This document shows positions 10,623 through 23,437 of a DNA stretch of 64,000 nt, in pieces. The notes below the pieces were generated by a model. That model was not told where the DNA came from, did not search any database, and saw only the letters and a program-made list of their open reading frames with translations. Each line of letters starts with the position of its first letter. Position 1 is the stretch's first letter. The position numbers and the translations under genes were made by a program. The stretch comes from Phoronis australis (Eukaryota > Phoronida > Phoronidae), in contig NMRA01000507.1 in NCBI GenBank assembly GCA_002633005.1, positions 124,001 through 188,000 on the forward strand, given 5' to 3'.

Positions 10623-13620
10623 CAGGGGTACAAGTGTTCTTGTTCAATTAAACGGATTAATTGGAAGATTACTAACAAGATTTTAGAGAAGAGAATGTTT
10701 GTGTTTTAAACTCCGTATCATTCTGCGTTACATTGAATCAATGATCTGCGATACTCAATGAAACATGCCATTGGAAGTGTAAATGTACAAGGTACAAATA
10801 TGTCTTTGTTTCGTCATTGACTAATGTTTCTTGCACACCCGAACAATGCGTTAATTTAATTATCGGTGCATTGTCAAAGTATTGTCTTCGATCAATTACC
10901 ACAGGTGGAAAAGGGGGCGCTTTTTGTTCGCCAATTCTCTTCCACACTACAATGTAAGCGTGATTATAAAAGCGCACCATCGAGAATTAATTAGGGCGGG
11001 CTTAATGAACAAATCAATGTTAATTACTTTCATTACCTGAAAATGATCGAACAAACGGTCACAATGTAGCAGCATGTTGACTGCATGTCTCAACTTGATT
11101 GTTTTTAATTTGTAACAAGCCGTTGCAGTTGAAACAACGTATCTTCTTATGAGCCTAGCAAGGACAATCTACTGTAATCAATGAATAATCAGCATTAGGC
11201 ACACTGGGGTAAATCGAACACTCGAATCAAGAAATACTGAGGTAAGGTTTGATCTCAAGAGTCTAACGCTTAGGTCAGCATTGGAACTACAAACCAATGT
11301 GGTTGTCGATAGAGGTTGAACCATTCACGAGCGTTTGCACTTTCGCCCCAAAGCACAACGTTAGATGACTTGGCGACATTGATGCAAGCTATTTTACAGC
11401 GTAATGGCATTTATTAGAAAACAAAATGACTCGTCTTAATTCTCGAGAGAGTTCACTTTTTAAAGCCAAAGGACTAAATAGTCATTCACGAATGAGGCAG
11501 ATTAGAACTGTTCAATGAGCTCTGTAGAGTACGAGATACGATTGCGATGCACCCGAGCCATATGAACAAATATATGTAAATGACTGCTAAAAAGTTCGTT
11601 AGTTCCAAACAGACGTCGATCGTTTTTTAAGTAAAATAAAACATAACACACAACAAGCTTATGTGTTTGCTATCTTGTCCGTTAAAACGGCATAAAGCCC
11701 GGCGCGTTTTCTCCAAAAAGGGTTTTGATTCAGCCCCCCCCCCCTTACCGTTATAAAATTGGCCATATCTTTAATCAGTTTAGATATAATCGCTGGGCTC
11801 GGGAATCACCGACAGTTGATTCTTTAGAGGAAGCTCAAAACATTTCAGGTCACACTGTGACCTGAAATTTTCCTGTCACTTTTCGCGACGCCCTGAAGTC
11901 ACGTCAAATTTGTCTAAGAAACAAATTGAACCCAAATTTATAACAATAAGTAGCCTAAATCAAAACTTGTTTTTGGCAAATAGCATGGGTTCATTAATTC
12001 CACTTTAAGCTGACTAGCTACAGCTTAGGGGTTCTCCTCGTGATCAAGGCCTGCCTCTCGAAACTTGTGATATTATTGTGGCGAGCGGGGAAGGGAAACA
12101 CCAAAATTGTAGCGCTCAGTGGTTGAGGACCTGTTGCGGAGTGAATACCGTTGAAGAGACTAGGTCAAAATATCAGGGCCCCAGACTTACTATGCTTTAG
12201 AAGTAGCAAAAATGTACAGGGTGTCTCTATAGTATCATTGTGGTTACGACTAAATGGACACAAAAGGTCAGTTATTTTTGCCTCATGCAAATGTCGGGTC
12301 AAAATAGAACTTGTTTCTTGACCCTATTTGGATGTTTTTGCTCATCGTTCATTCAAACTTTACCATGGTCCTTTGTTAGTGCCATTCCGTGCTCTAATAA
12401 AAATGAATCGACAAATGTTCCGTTGGCATATAGTCTCGTTTAAGTGTCGTCTCCTTGGTCATAACCGTTTACCATTGCTCTGACACATATCAAGCCATTA
12501 AATAATTTAACCTAAAATGCTCACTGCTTTTTTAATGAGTTCTTTGCGGAAGCACTACTAAATAAATAATCGTTTAATTAACGCCACTGGCTTGATGTTT
12601 GTGGTCGAGTGTCTTCGACTTTAAAAAGTTCGAAGACCTTTGCTTTGATCAGCAAAATAATCGCACTCGATTAATTTATTTCACACGTGGCGGAAATAGA
12701 ACTGCGACTCAGTAATAGAAATTATAAATTCTCCCAGTTACCAGATTGATCTGTTATCTCTGAGTCATTTCAATCGACAGAATTGTTTACCTAAGTGGAG
12801 GAAATGAGAGTTCGGTCCACAAACAATTAAGTCCAATTCAGTTGTCAGAAACATCGTGATCAAAGTTATCGTGACTGTTGTTTGCTGCGGTTTGTTCGTC
12901 ATTCACGGTCATTTTTGAAAAGTTACGATTTGCAGCGTAATTTCGTGCAAACTGATGATCATGGCAATTTATAACATTTCCGCATCCATCGCGCGACGGT
13001 TAATTATTGGTTGAGTCATACCATTAGTTTTAGATAAAGTACAAATGTTGTGGAGAGATTGGTGCCCTCACGTATAGGACAGAATAAGAGAATTGCTTAT
13101 GAAAATTGAAGCTGGTCAGCATTTCAGTTGATCGATGCACGTTTACGTATTTGCTTTGGACACTCACAATTTTTCCACATCAAAAGTGGACTTGAGAGGT
13201 AAGGGGGGAGGGCAACTTCGTGCACTGACGAGCAAAGAATCACGACGGCTTACCATTTCCGTTTTTAAGTGTACCGCGAAAGTTTTTAACTTCAAAATTG
13301 TGGTCAACATCAAAATGCGCTTGTCCATGTGCAGTTACGTCATAATCTTTGATGGTGGCTTGAGGTCAAGTTGAAACGTAGGAAATGATGTACTTCAAAA
13401 ACTCAGTCGCTCTGCATGGCGGAATGCAGAATGGACCATGGACCTCTCTAGACGAAAATGAACGGTTGATGATTTAAAAACTGATCGACACGTTTCAAAA
13501 CTGGCGTTATGAGCTGATACGTTCGACTTCTTTTTAGTATCAGTGATACTGATACCAACTGTCATAACGTGTTTCGCGTCATCGTCGAGTTTACCTTGAA
13601 AGCGATTGACATAATGTTCG

Positions 13621-13735
13621 CGGTAATTAAGTGGTATTGTGTATTAACACCTTCAATTAACGGTAATTATTGCGTTGTGCAAGTACCGTAATTATCCCGA
13701 TAGTTTTCCTATAATTATATAATTAGTTACGAACA
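13621..13735. promoter_or_regulatory. Cluster of CGGTAATTA / TAATTA homeodomain-type words
   Basis: Three copies of CGGTAATTA or CCGTAATTA (13621, 13661, 13686) and several further TAATTA cores lie within 115 bp, about 7 kb upstream of the inferred Arx 5' exon. Homeodomain proteins bind TAAT cores, so this could be an upstream regulatory element. In AT-rich DNA such density can also be chance. From 10623 to 13600 I see no gene. Confidence 0.2.
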
Positions 13736-14058
13736 CGATTAGACGTATCAATAGACCGTGTATTGTCAGCCTATGGGGTTTTCATAACATAGATATTGAG
13801 CATAGTCAAGCGCTCAGACTCACACCACACCGTCAAACGGTGACAGTTGTGTAAGTTTACGTGAAGTGGTTGACGGATATCGAACCAGGGTAATGTCGGT
13901 TCTTTGTTACTTGGACGTGTTTACAGATTCTTCAGATAAGGTAAACGTGAGTATCATCAAAGCTTCGTTTATTTGTTGGGACCAATCCGTTATAACTGGT
14001 TATGTACTAGGCAATAACTTGTTCCCGGTAGTCACCGTTCATTCACGTGTTTCCAAGG

Positions 14059-14077
14059 NNNNNNNNNNNNNNNNNNN
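14059..14077. other. Assembly gap (19 N)
   Basis: Nineteen unresolved bases. Any ORF drawn across this position is unreliable. Confidence 1.
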
Positions 14078-14804
14078 TAACGACTTTCGACAACCAATCA
14101 CACTGCATACTGAGAATTTTTGAACAAGACATTTTTTGGGTGCTAAAATCATCTTACTGTTTTTTAGGGAAAGAAGTAACATTTGGCTTCTGAGTGTTTG
14201 CTCTGCAATTATGAATGAAAAGTTTAGCCGCCTACTACAAGTGTGTTTACGCGGCTTTCAAAAACTACTCGTGTTTACGTAGCTAAGTGTGTGGGTGTGT
14301 GTATTTGCATAAAATATTACTGTTTTCAATTGTTTTATAATAATTCATTTGTACAATGTTTACCTGTTGCCTAGATACATTTTTGTTAATTCCATTTCTG
14401 AGCAGTGAATGTTATCTGTAGTATTTACCAGTGAAATAAAATTTAAAAAATGGAAAGTTTACCTTTTAAAAATCCAATCCAATGCTTTGTGTTGTTGGCA
14501 GCGTGCATTGTACTTGCCAATTCTTCCGCACTTGAAATTTTCCCGCCATTCCGCCACATCATCAAAGTGTCCCGCTTTTTGACACAAAGCGACACTGACA
14601 TATCATCGTATACTACTGTAATTTCAGTGCCGGATTAAGCAATTGCGGGCCCTTAGCATTAGTGGAAGGGCGGGCACCCAATCAAATACTCATACAACGA
14701 TTATCTCAAAGCAAAAGTAAAACGTGAGTCATTTTCACTTTTGAGACAGAAAGACATTGTGACGAATTCTACACGATGATACGGTGTGTCTACTGGGCAA
14801 CGCT

Positions 14805-14893
14805 AGCTGTTGGTCGAATTGGGCGATTTTTGAAAACAATTTACACTGCAAGCTGTTGGTTGAATTGGGCGATTTTTGAAAACAATTTACACA
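14805..14893 (+). repeat. Tandem duplication of a 46-bp unit
   Basis: Two adjacent copies begin AGCTGTTGGTYGAATTGGGC at 14805 and 14851, nearly identical through ...GAAAACAATTTACAC. They lie inside the hAT-like element. Confidence 0.85.
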
Positions 14894-15113
14894 TTGCTAA
14901 TCAGGGACCCCACGCTTGTACCAATCATAATATCAAGAATACTACCCTTGTCAAAGAAATGCATTCGCGCAAATCTAGGTTTTGCAAATTTATTTTGTTT
15001 CTTAACAACCCCAATCACATTGTAAATTCGATGAATTCCTGGCGCCTTGGTGAGTCTGGACTTTTGGGAGCTAGTGTTTTTTGAGTGCAAGCTTAGCTTT
15101 GAACAGCACACAA

Positions 15114-15508
15114 TAGGGCCGTCCCGGATTACACAGCGACACTCAAATCTCGCTGTATTTACCCACAATGCCGTAAACATCCGTCAGGCACATTTGTTGC
15201 CTCGTTTTTGTGCCATAAGAGCTTCACATTGCTGTTGTCTGATTCTTTGCAAGTTTTTCTCGATTGTGTTATTCTATTCGTCCTTCCAATGCCAACGAAG
15301 TATTACTGCTGTGCTGTGGGCTGCAACCCCGACGTGAGAAAGTTTGATAAACTGGACAAACACCCGTGGATGTGTGATGTGAAAGTTTTCGCCATCCCAA
15401 CATCAATAAGAGGCACGAAAATGCGCCTGATTTCCAAAACGAGGTCACGCGCTTTCTATCTCCAAGACAAAGGAGAGTTCTATCGCCGGGAACTCCGGAA
15501 CGGCCTTA
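15114..15508 (+). mobile_element. Short TIR transposon with a THAP-like ORF (copy B), nested in a hAT element
   Basis: The left end is TAGGGCCGTCCCGGATTAC. The right end (15489-15508) is a degraded inverted copy ending GGAACGGCCTTA. The whole element parallels 863-1271 in opposite orientation. Here the frame is open from 15208 to 15519. The likely start is the ATG at 15289, giving PTKYYCCAVGCNPDVRKFDKL, then KHPWMCDVKVFAIPTS and KMRLISKTRSRAF, about 77 residues. The N-terminal CC-x3-C cluster and the following block resemble the first half of a THAP zinc finger. The expected C-x2-H pair downstream is absent, so this is at best a truncated domain. It could be a non-autonomous P-like element that captured the first exon of its parent transposase. 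Confidence 0.6.
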
Positions 15509-17392
15509 AACATCGCTAACTCAGTGGTGCCTTGCTCCCTTGAATCTATACATATTGAAAATGGCGGGGCCCCCACACAAACTTCTGCTATGTTGTTAAT
15601 CCGGCACTGGTAATTTCCCACGCGACATAGAACTATTATCCCTTTCGACTAAAAGAAAAAACTGGACGTTTCATGGCTTTTTGGGGCACCCACAATTGCC
15701 CATTCGATAAAAAACGCCATCTAGCTCCTATGGGTGAAACATCCCCCGTTCGACAAAAAACGGTGTCAAAACGTTTTTGTGTGTTAATGTTGCGGCGACC
15801 ATTTCGCCCTTGCGTTTTGGCATAGACCTAGATGTCCCGCTTTTTACCCGGAAGTACCTCTTTTCAATGCAGTTGTCTAGTTTTTTCATTCTCGAATGTT
15901 GGCAACTATGGAACAGGTGTTCATTTGTCTGTTCGTCATGATATTATTTTCCAGAGTTCACTTTCTCTAGTAACATAATCGGAAAAATGTGTTACCTACG
16001 GTAACCCACGCTGCATGTATCAGGATCATTAATTTTTACTTTCTTAAGAAATGAGTTTATTTATAAACTACTATGAAAAGTCCTTCACTGCAACCTATGT
16101 AATAATTTATCCAAAATACATTTAAAACCTTCACAATAAATATTTGCAAATTTTCTATCTATCAGAAAGTCTTTACCTGCAAATTTCGGATAGGTAGTTG
16201 GAGTAATTAGTTTTAAATTATCACATTTTTGTAAATGTCACTGCACACTGAATTTTTTCTGAAGAACTGTATCAAACGACACCAAATGTCCAATTAATAT
16301 ATAAAGATGTATAGTTTTGGATGAATGCCTGACTAAATTTGTCACAGCAACTGCGAGGGACCCATATTTTAAAATCTTTGTCTTGATAGGGTAAAAATCT
16401 TTTGAATTAGTGAAATTATTTCCCTGGCCGCTTGACTAGTCATTTATGTAACCTCTCTGGTCCATTTCCTTTTTATATGACTATTAAACCTGTAAGGTAT
16501 GCGAAACGATGACTATTTATGAATTTTAATTCATTTGCTTCTGCAATAACCATACCCCATAAGAACTAGTGAACATGTTTCTAATGATATGATCTGATGC
16601 AATTCGGCTGAAAAACGGCGGAGTTGCGAAAAGTTTTAGTGACATTAAATTCCATAGCAATAACTAGCACCGGAACAAACCAATGCAAACAAATGTCACG
16701 CATGCGTGGCGCAACCTCACCAGCACGAGACTGAAGTTTACTTAGTAGGCATTGAATGCTTAAGAGTTCTATGCAGTGACCGATTTGAAGCTTCGCGCGA
16801 GTTCTCACCGCTCACAACGACATCTGTAGGACGCAACAAGGGACGAACATCCTCTCTGTCATGAATTGGACAGAAGATCGTTCCCAAGACCCGATTTGAC
16901 CCTTATATGACTTTTTACATTTGTTCAATGTCGAGTAATTGTTATTGTCGGCAATCAAGGATCGGCATGCACGAAGTCGAGGCAACATTAATGAAAACCC
17001 GGCGGGTTATCTCATAATTATTAGAAGCAGCTGACTCACGAACTTGTAATAAACGTGATATATTTTTAGAGAAGATATCTATCCAAACAGTGAACGACAA
17101 ATATTGGAAGTGCAACATATTATTTATACTGTTCCGAGTGTAACATAAATTACAAAACACCAATTGCTTAAAACACGCCCACAAGTATATGAAACTAACA
17201 ATTTCAAGGATCAGAAAATATTTTTGTAGCTGTTTTGTTATTACATTTAGTTACAAGCAACCGGGTTAGCACGTCTGCACAGTTATCCAAATATCGAGAA
17301 ACCATAGAGTTAATGCAGTAAAACTGTCCTTTTTATCAATGTTTTTTGTTTTGTTTTATCGCTATCGTAAAACAGAAACCCATAAAATTTGG

Positions 17393-17500
17393 TTTCTCTT
17401 TCTCCCTCCCTTTGTCGCTCGCCCTCACTCTATCGTTGCCCCCAGCTCCCTTCCTCCTTCGTCCCCTCCCTCCTCCCCTCCCCAATCTACATCCCAGGCA
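17393..17500 (+). repeat. Polypyrimidine tract
   Basis: About 100 bases are almost entirely C and T on the + strand (CTCCCTCC- and CCCCTCCC-type words), with a few interruptions. The short ORFs here (rich in P, S, L) come from the composition and are not taken as genes. Such tracts can form triplex DNA. The rest of 15610-20560 shows no gene. Confidence 0.8.
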
Positions 17501-17982
17501 GTTTTTGTACTATCCAAGTACGCACACGCGTGACAGTTAATTAACATGCGGCAAGTATTGAGCCGAGCTCGTAAATTAAATTAAAAAATATCCACTCCCA
17601 GGAGCTCCCTTTGTAAGTTCCACAGTTGAATATTCCCGGTTCAAGCCACAAATATATTTATCGAATAAACATGTCACGTGGACGAAAGGTCATGAACTGA
17701 TTTATAAAACGCAGTTATCTATATGACCTAAGTGTTAACAAAAATGCATGGTTTAGAATTTCCCTAAAAAAATTGAGAAAGAAAGCCACTAAATTGAACG
17801 CACGTGGTTTCTGAATTTATTCATTTTAAGGATAAAACCCACTCGTCGATTATATACTAATATGTAAATTGATACTCTAAAATTTTGAGAAATTTAATAC
17901 TTCAAAAAACGGTTAAGAGCAACAAGGCATACAGACGATACCAATGTAACCTAAGTCGACTGTGGTAATGACTGTAACAAGA

Positions 17983-17999
17983 ATTCAATTAATCGCTGG
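17983..17999 (+). promoter_or_regulatory. 17-bp word shared exactly with Arx intron 2 (28446-28462)
   Basis: ATTCAATTAATCGCTGG occurs here, upstream of the inferred Arx 5' exon, and again inside intron 2. The surrounding 35 bp (17978-18012) are about 80% alike at the two places. The word contains a near-match to the paired-class homeodomain dimer site TAATTxAATTA. Its role is an inference. Confidence 0.25.
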
Positions 18000-18641
18000 T
18001 TGCCGAATACCGAACAGGTGTATTTTCGAGGTATGATGTGAAAAGCACTCGCCAGCAAGATATTAATTTGATAAGACTTATTAATGGAAGGGGTGCGTAT
18101 ATACAGGTTGGCTGACGATATGAGACTAGTGGATAATGGACTATCAATGAATAGTCGAACACTCCTTCAAGCTGGCTACATACTATTATTAGCATAATCT
18201 GACGTAAATCTTGTTTCATAAAGTTGTAAGAAATATGTTTTGGTGCAGAGTTCGCATGACGGTGTTATATATAGCGAGGAAATTGCAAATTACCGCGAAT
18301 TGTTTTGATGGAAACTAACACGTGATTCAGAAGTAAACTGCAGCAATAGAATTACTTCGCTCAATTGTTTTACACACATCAACGTGGGAATGTTGTCTTT
18401 TTGAAGCCGCTTTGGTCAAATTTGGCATCTTTTATTAACGATCCATTGTATTTCGAACTTTGTAGTCGTTTTCTGTAACTGCGGAATTATGATAAAGATT
18501 ACAAATCTTCGTACACGTGACTGCCAATATTGTGTGGCTGATGAACAAGACACTGGTCTTAGCCAAATATCCACAAAATTATAGAAATTGACTCCGCAAA
18601 GTATAAGTTTTGTGAAAGTAGGAAGTCTGTAGACAATGATC

Positions 18642-18713
18642 TTTAAATTAATATTAATCCATCTTTAACTTAATATTAATCCATCTTTAACTTAATATAA
18701 ATCCATCTTTAAC
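18642..18713 (+). repeat. 22-bp tandem repeat, about 3.2 copies
   Basis: The unit TTAACTTAATATTAATCCATC(T) is repeated with very few changes. Confidence 0.9.
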
Positions 18714-20569
18714 AGGATCAAATGGACATTTTTAAAGTAAAATTTAACAAAAAAGAATGGTGCATTCATAGCAAAACTATTTTTGAAACACAAAAGACCA
18801 TGAAGTTTGCTTGAAACTGTCACTCATCTCTTTGCTTGTAGGTAATTGTCTCTTGCTTTCCTACAGCTTACGAAAGATTAAAAAGATGGGTTAAATTTTG
18901 AATTTTGTATAAATTGAGTTTAAGACACATATGAGAATTACATTGAGTATGGTAAAATAAATCACAAACGAATCTGCTACCTCTTTTCATTTCCTAGAGC
19001 CTGAACCCGAATACAAGATTATGACGAAAAGTTTCCAAACTTGATGGAGAATTTGTGAGCAATAAATGATCAAATTCATCTACCGAATTGAGAAAAGAAA
19101 TGTGCGGAAATGTATAATTGTGCTGTTACAAATCAGCGCGTTGATGTAATATTAGCAAGAATTACCCGGAAGGAGCAGAGAAGTTTTCAGACTTAACTAT
19201 AAGTCACGTGATGTGACCAACGCGGCGGTATGAAGACTAATAACTCGTACTGTACAAAAATAATTTTGAGTCCACCTGCCATATACTTCAAATAAAGAGA
19301 AAAGCTTTTATTTTTTTTCCATGTAGTGTTGAACGACTTAATGAAAGAACTCAACGCGTAACATATTTGCTCCACCTGTAGGGAGCTTTTGGGACAGGAG
19401 ATTTCATATCCATATGGATATTTTTGTGTTTTGTGTGATTTTATCTATCTGTGCACCTCAATTAATTGGTTAAGCAAAAGTTGACAATACTCACCCACGC
19501 GGAACTTACTCCTTAGTTTTTCTCGAATGTTTCGTACATTTACAGTACATGAGAGCAAACTCTTAATTTGGAATAAAGGAGCCGGCGCGTGAGTATAAAT
19601 ACACACGTTATATATAAAAGTCCATAACAGCAAAAACAACATGCCGCAGCTTTTTACATGCAGAAGTATCATCTGCGGTATTCTGCGCGACAGAATGAAT
19701 ACATTCTTACCTTACAAACTTTCAGCTATTAGCCCTGATAAAGGTGTGATCGTCAAGAAATGATAATTTTTGTTCATTATTCTATCATTACTTCGGTATG
19801 TGTCATCGCGCGCAAAAGAAATTATTAAGATCTTGCCAATAGGGGCAAAACGTCCGTAAATGAACAGTAGCACATCTTTTTTGAAATTTCACTATATTGA
19901 TCTCATAAGCATTTGATCTTTCCAGGTTCGCTGTTATGGGTCTGTCACTGTACCGAGAATTTCGGTTAGTAAGAACCCCGGGATATATTCGGAAAGCGGT
20001 GCCCCTAAAATAAAGTCGAGGGCACTCTTGGTGACAGGGGGGCCTATGAATGGAAAACGCATCATAAAATAAGTTGCGATTGTTGTTTGCTTAGCTGCAA
20101 AAGTATTCCCAAAATCCCAATGAAATGTGAAGCATACAGGTAACTATAAGCATTTTACGTAGCGGCTATAAATTAACCCACATCCCGTCCAAGAAACTAT
20201 TACCTAAGTGAATTACCGCTACACAATTGGTTTCGACTTGTTCCTTACTTATTTGAGAAGTGATTTTTGGTCTTGCAAAAATGAAAGTTAGTTACTGCTT
20301 GAGACCATGCTCAATTTGAAAAAGCCTGGTCCCAAGCAATAACAAGCGGCAGTTCTTTTCAAGTCCAAAGTAGGCCAAAGTGGTCAAATTCAAAAGTTGT
20401 GACGGAAGACGGGTTCGTTGTTGTAGCTTTTAACCTGTCGGCTGTAAACAAAGCTGTCGTTAATCCGACGGCATGCTCTTCAACCATGTTAACAGTGAAT
20501 GAACAATAACTCGCAGTATCAATAGCTGAGATCGCCCGGAGTTCTACCGCTCGATGTCTTTCATTTGGT

Positions 20570-20590
20570 CACGTGACTCCACGTCACGTG
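20570..20590. promoter_or_regulatory. Two CACGTG E-boxes, candidate core promoter region of Arx
   Basis: CACGTG occurs at 20570-20575 and 20585-20590, 15 bp apart, within a locally CpG-richer stretch (20530-20660). They lie just upstream of the inferred 5' UTR exon. CACGTG is the palindromic bHLH/bZIP-type E-box. No TATA box is evident. Assignment as promoter is an inference from position. Confidence 0.3.
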
Positions 20591-20639
20591 TCGATTTCAC
20601 TGATGAGGGATCGTCACTCTGTGTTCTCGCCGTCAGTCG

Positions 20640-20918
20640 CAGCGGACGTGTTTAGATAAGTTCTGACCAGATCTCGGTGCAAGTGCGTTGGATTGAGGAC
20701 ACCGTTTTTCTTAATTAAAGTCAAGCAGTGAGTCCGCATGAGACGTAGACAGATTTAATTTTATTTTGATAAATTCAAATGCACTTTGTACAACTCCAGC
20801 TGTAACAAATTTAATAATCATTGTCCATGCGGGTTTATGTATATTGAGATGATCTACAGAATTCAGCAAGATTTTATCTCGAGTATTCAAGGCAGGTGGA
20901 TAGAATAGTTTCTCGGAG
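20640..20918 (+). other. Inferred Arx 5' non-coding exon
   Basis: The coding exon at 23690 is preceded by a strong splice acceptor at 23437, so at least one upstream non-coding exon is needed. The best donor found upstream is CGGAG|GTAAGT at 20919, after a CpG-containing stretch. The 5' end is not defined; 20640 is only the approximate start of that stretch. A weaker donor-like site (GCA|GTGAGT) lies near 20728. This is a model from splice signals and would need transcript data. Confidence 0.3.
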
Positions 20919-21497
20919 GTAAGTTGTGACTTTATAGATTCTAGTTCATAAGAAAATAAACCGAATTTGACCGTTTGTCATTTATAAATGAGACTAGAAA
21001 AGCACACACCTACTACACGTTTTCATATAAAGAGACGTTGTCAAAAGAAACTTCTAGGTGAAGGAAAAATTAAGAGTGGACCATCAGTAAAATAACTTGA
21101 GTTGACTTTTTACAATTACGTTATTACATGGATGAAACCAGATCCGTTTTTAGTCTGAAAGGACTTAATTACAAAATTCGTCGTGATTCTAAGATGGTAA
21201 ATATTTTACTCTGTTTTACTTCGTTTACTTTTCATTTTTTTGCAAGGAAATGAGACTATGCGATCTGGACACCGACACTGTTTTATTGTTTGAGTTTTGC
21301 TATGAAGGACCACAGCGACACCAGAATGTTGCTTACTGTTCCGCTGTCTTTAGAGACTCTCGCCTAATTGTTATTTGCATAATCTCACTTTAAAATAAAT
21401 AGAGATGCTGTTTATCTAAATACGAAGTGTTTCAAGATTACTTTCTGTTTTGGAACACGTGATTAAAAGAACTAAAAGTGCAAACAACTGACGACAA

Positions 21498-21644
21498 CAG
21501 GGGTGGATCCAAGATTTTGAGTTGGGGGGAGGGGGAAGAGTATTAGCCCGGATTTCGCCAGTCAGACAGTCGCACCCCCAAAGTGCCAAATGGAATATGG
21601 GAGAATTTTAAGGGGGGGGGGGTGGCCCCCTAAGTCCGTTACTG
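21498..21644. mobile_element. Short hAT-type MITE, family M1 (copy 2)
   Basis: The left end is CAGGGGTGGATCCAAG, the right end TAAGTCCGTTACTG. It aligns to the reverse complement of 6302-6451 along its whole length with G-run length changes. It lies in the inferred 5' UTR intron of Arx. Confidence 0.65.
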
Positions 21645-22434
21645 GGCAATGAAGATTGTTTTCTGGACAACAAAACATTTAGAATTAGTGAAGCATTTAT
21701 TTTTTTGACCAGCTGTAAAGAGAAATATGCTTTCAGTTGCAGGCAGGTAAGCAGTAAGCATGCTACGCTTTAAGCAGCCCCAAACCACGTTCTGGTTTTA
21801 GAAACATTGACTTTCGTTACAGGGCTATGTGATCTTCCCAAGTACCGTCATCACCGTTGTATCCTGTATTTATAAATTGAAATCGGTTTTAAAAAGTCGC
21901 CCGGAATAACCCTAATGGTCAAACTGTTTTGGCCACTGCAACTATCCGCCTTGACAAGCAAATTAACCGGTTGATCTGAGGAAATAACGAGCAGCTTAAA
22001 GTCTATAAATTATTTCTAATCCGAGTAAAAACAAGATGGAGACCAACTTTATATCAATACGAAGTCTAAATCAAAACTTGTTTTTGGCAGAACGTCCTAA
22101 ACAGCTATAAAACATTATTTTGAACAGTGATTATTCATCATGTGTCAGATAAAGTGAAATAAAACACCGAATCTCCAGATTGCGATTCTTACTTAGGGCA
22201 CATAGTCATTTTATCCAGTGTAAGAATGACGAGATGTAGGCTTTCGAATATAGCTCGAAGAAACTGGCTGGACTAATTTTGGTTACGTCACTTCCTGTTT
22301 AGTTAGATGAAATAGGAAATGGACCTTTTACGCTCTGTTTAAAAATCGACCTCATAATATTGTTTATTATTATAGAATCCCATTTCTATTACCAACTAAA
22401 TACGTCGCAGGCTATGCCGTAAATGCGCCGTTTT

Positions 22435-22645
22435 CGAATTTGCAATGTTAGCTTCGGCCATGCATCCCCGATAGACCCTGGAGCGTTTTACCGAGTAGAT
22501 GATGGTTTCGATGTTCTTGTAAATGGTAGCGGGAATAGATTCCTATCACTGTAAGGAATATCATAAGTCCGAGTTTATGACAGAAAAAGGCTTAATTCGA
22601 TTTTCGTTTTGATCCAGCTAAACAGGGCGAAAGGCAGATTTTAAG
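22435..22645 (+). repeat. Dispersed repeat family R1, copy 2
   Basis: It matches 4212-4376 and 37817-38000, with the GATGGTTTCGATGTTCTTGT block near 22501 and the AGCTAAACAGGGCGAAA block near 22617. It lies within the inferred 5' UTR intron of Arx. Confidence 0.55.
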
Positions 22646-23437
22646 TAAAACGCCTGTAACGATCTAATTTACGCGCTTTAAAAATTACATAAAAAGTTCT
22701 TAGTCAACGTCTTGGACGATAATGGAGTAACTTGTCGTTAGTATTAATCGAAACACCTGTTGCTTCATACTGCTTTTATGAGCAAATATTTAATAATACC
22801 GTATTCCTCGACCAGAGGAGACGAGTGCGTAACGAGAAATGTTCGTAAATGCAAAGTCTTGTCGAGTTGAAGGAATCTGTTTTGATTTTAATCCCTCCGT
22901 ACGCTTTATTGTTCTCCCAACATTCCTCCAATTTGGCGCCGTGTTATTGTTGCACCTTCATTAAAACATGTTTGCCGTTAATGTATTTATATAGCGATAT
23001 ATCATATTTGTGACCTGAATGATTCCAATAATGGCTGCCAATGAGACCCGATTGATATACAATTACGGTCAATAGTAATATAATTTGGACGGTTAACGTT
23101 AGTGTGATCTCAATTGATATCAGTTTGTTATTTTTAATGTGTTGTGTGTACACTGGCGCGGTTTACACAACCAGTGTTTCAATCCCATGCACGAAAGCAA
23201 ACGTAGTGAGACAGAATCTACCACGGAATGTCCTCTGTCGGCTAATAGGTATTTGTTAATTGAATAATGACATGAATGAATTTTAATTATTCCTTGTGTA
23301 ACTGGCATACTGAAACAACATGCTGAGCCAACACCTCGCCGGCTGAATCCATGTAATTATTTATTCAGCAACAAAAGGTCCGTCGTGTAATGGCCTCTAA
23401 TTTAATTTGATAAGTCGTCATATTTGTTATTTTTCAG

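Larger units (their letters stand above)
14625..15609. mobile_element. Non-autonomous hAT-like element, about 985 bp, host of a nested insertion
   Basis: The ends are perfect 14-bp inverted repeats: CAGTGCCGGATTAA at 14625 and TTAATCCGGCACTG ending at 15609. The sequence flanking the left end is GTAATTT and that after the right end is also GTAATTT (8 bp, GTAATTTC, if the first C is counted in the duplication), a direct target duplication of the size expected for hAT elements. Subterminal GGGCCC motifs occur at both ends. There is no hAT transposase. The only sizeable ORF belongs to the nested element at 15114-15508. Confidence 0.8.
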
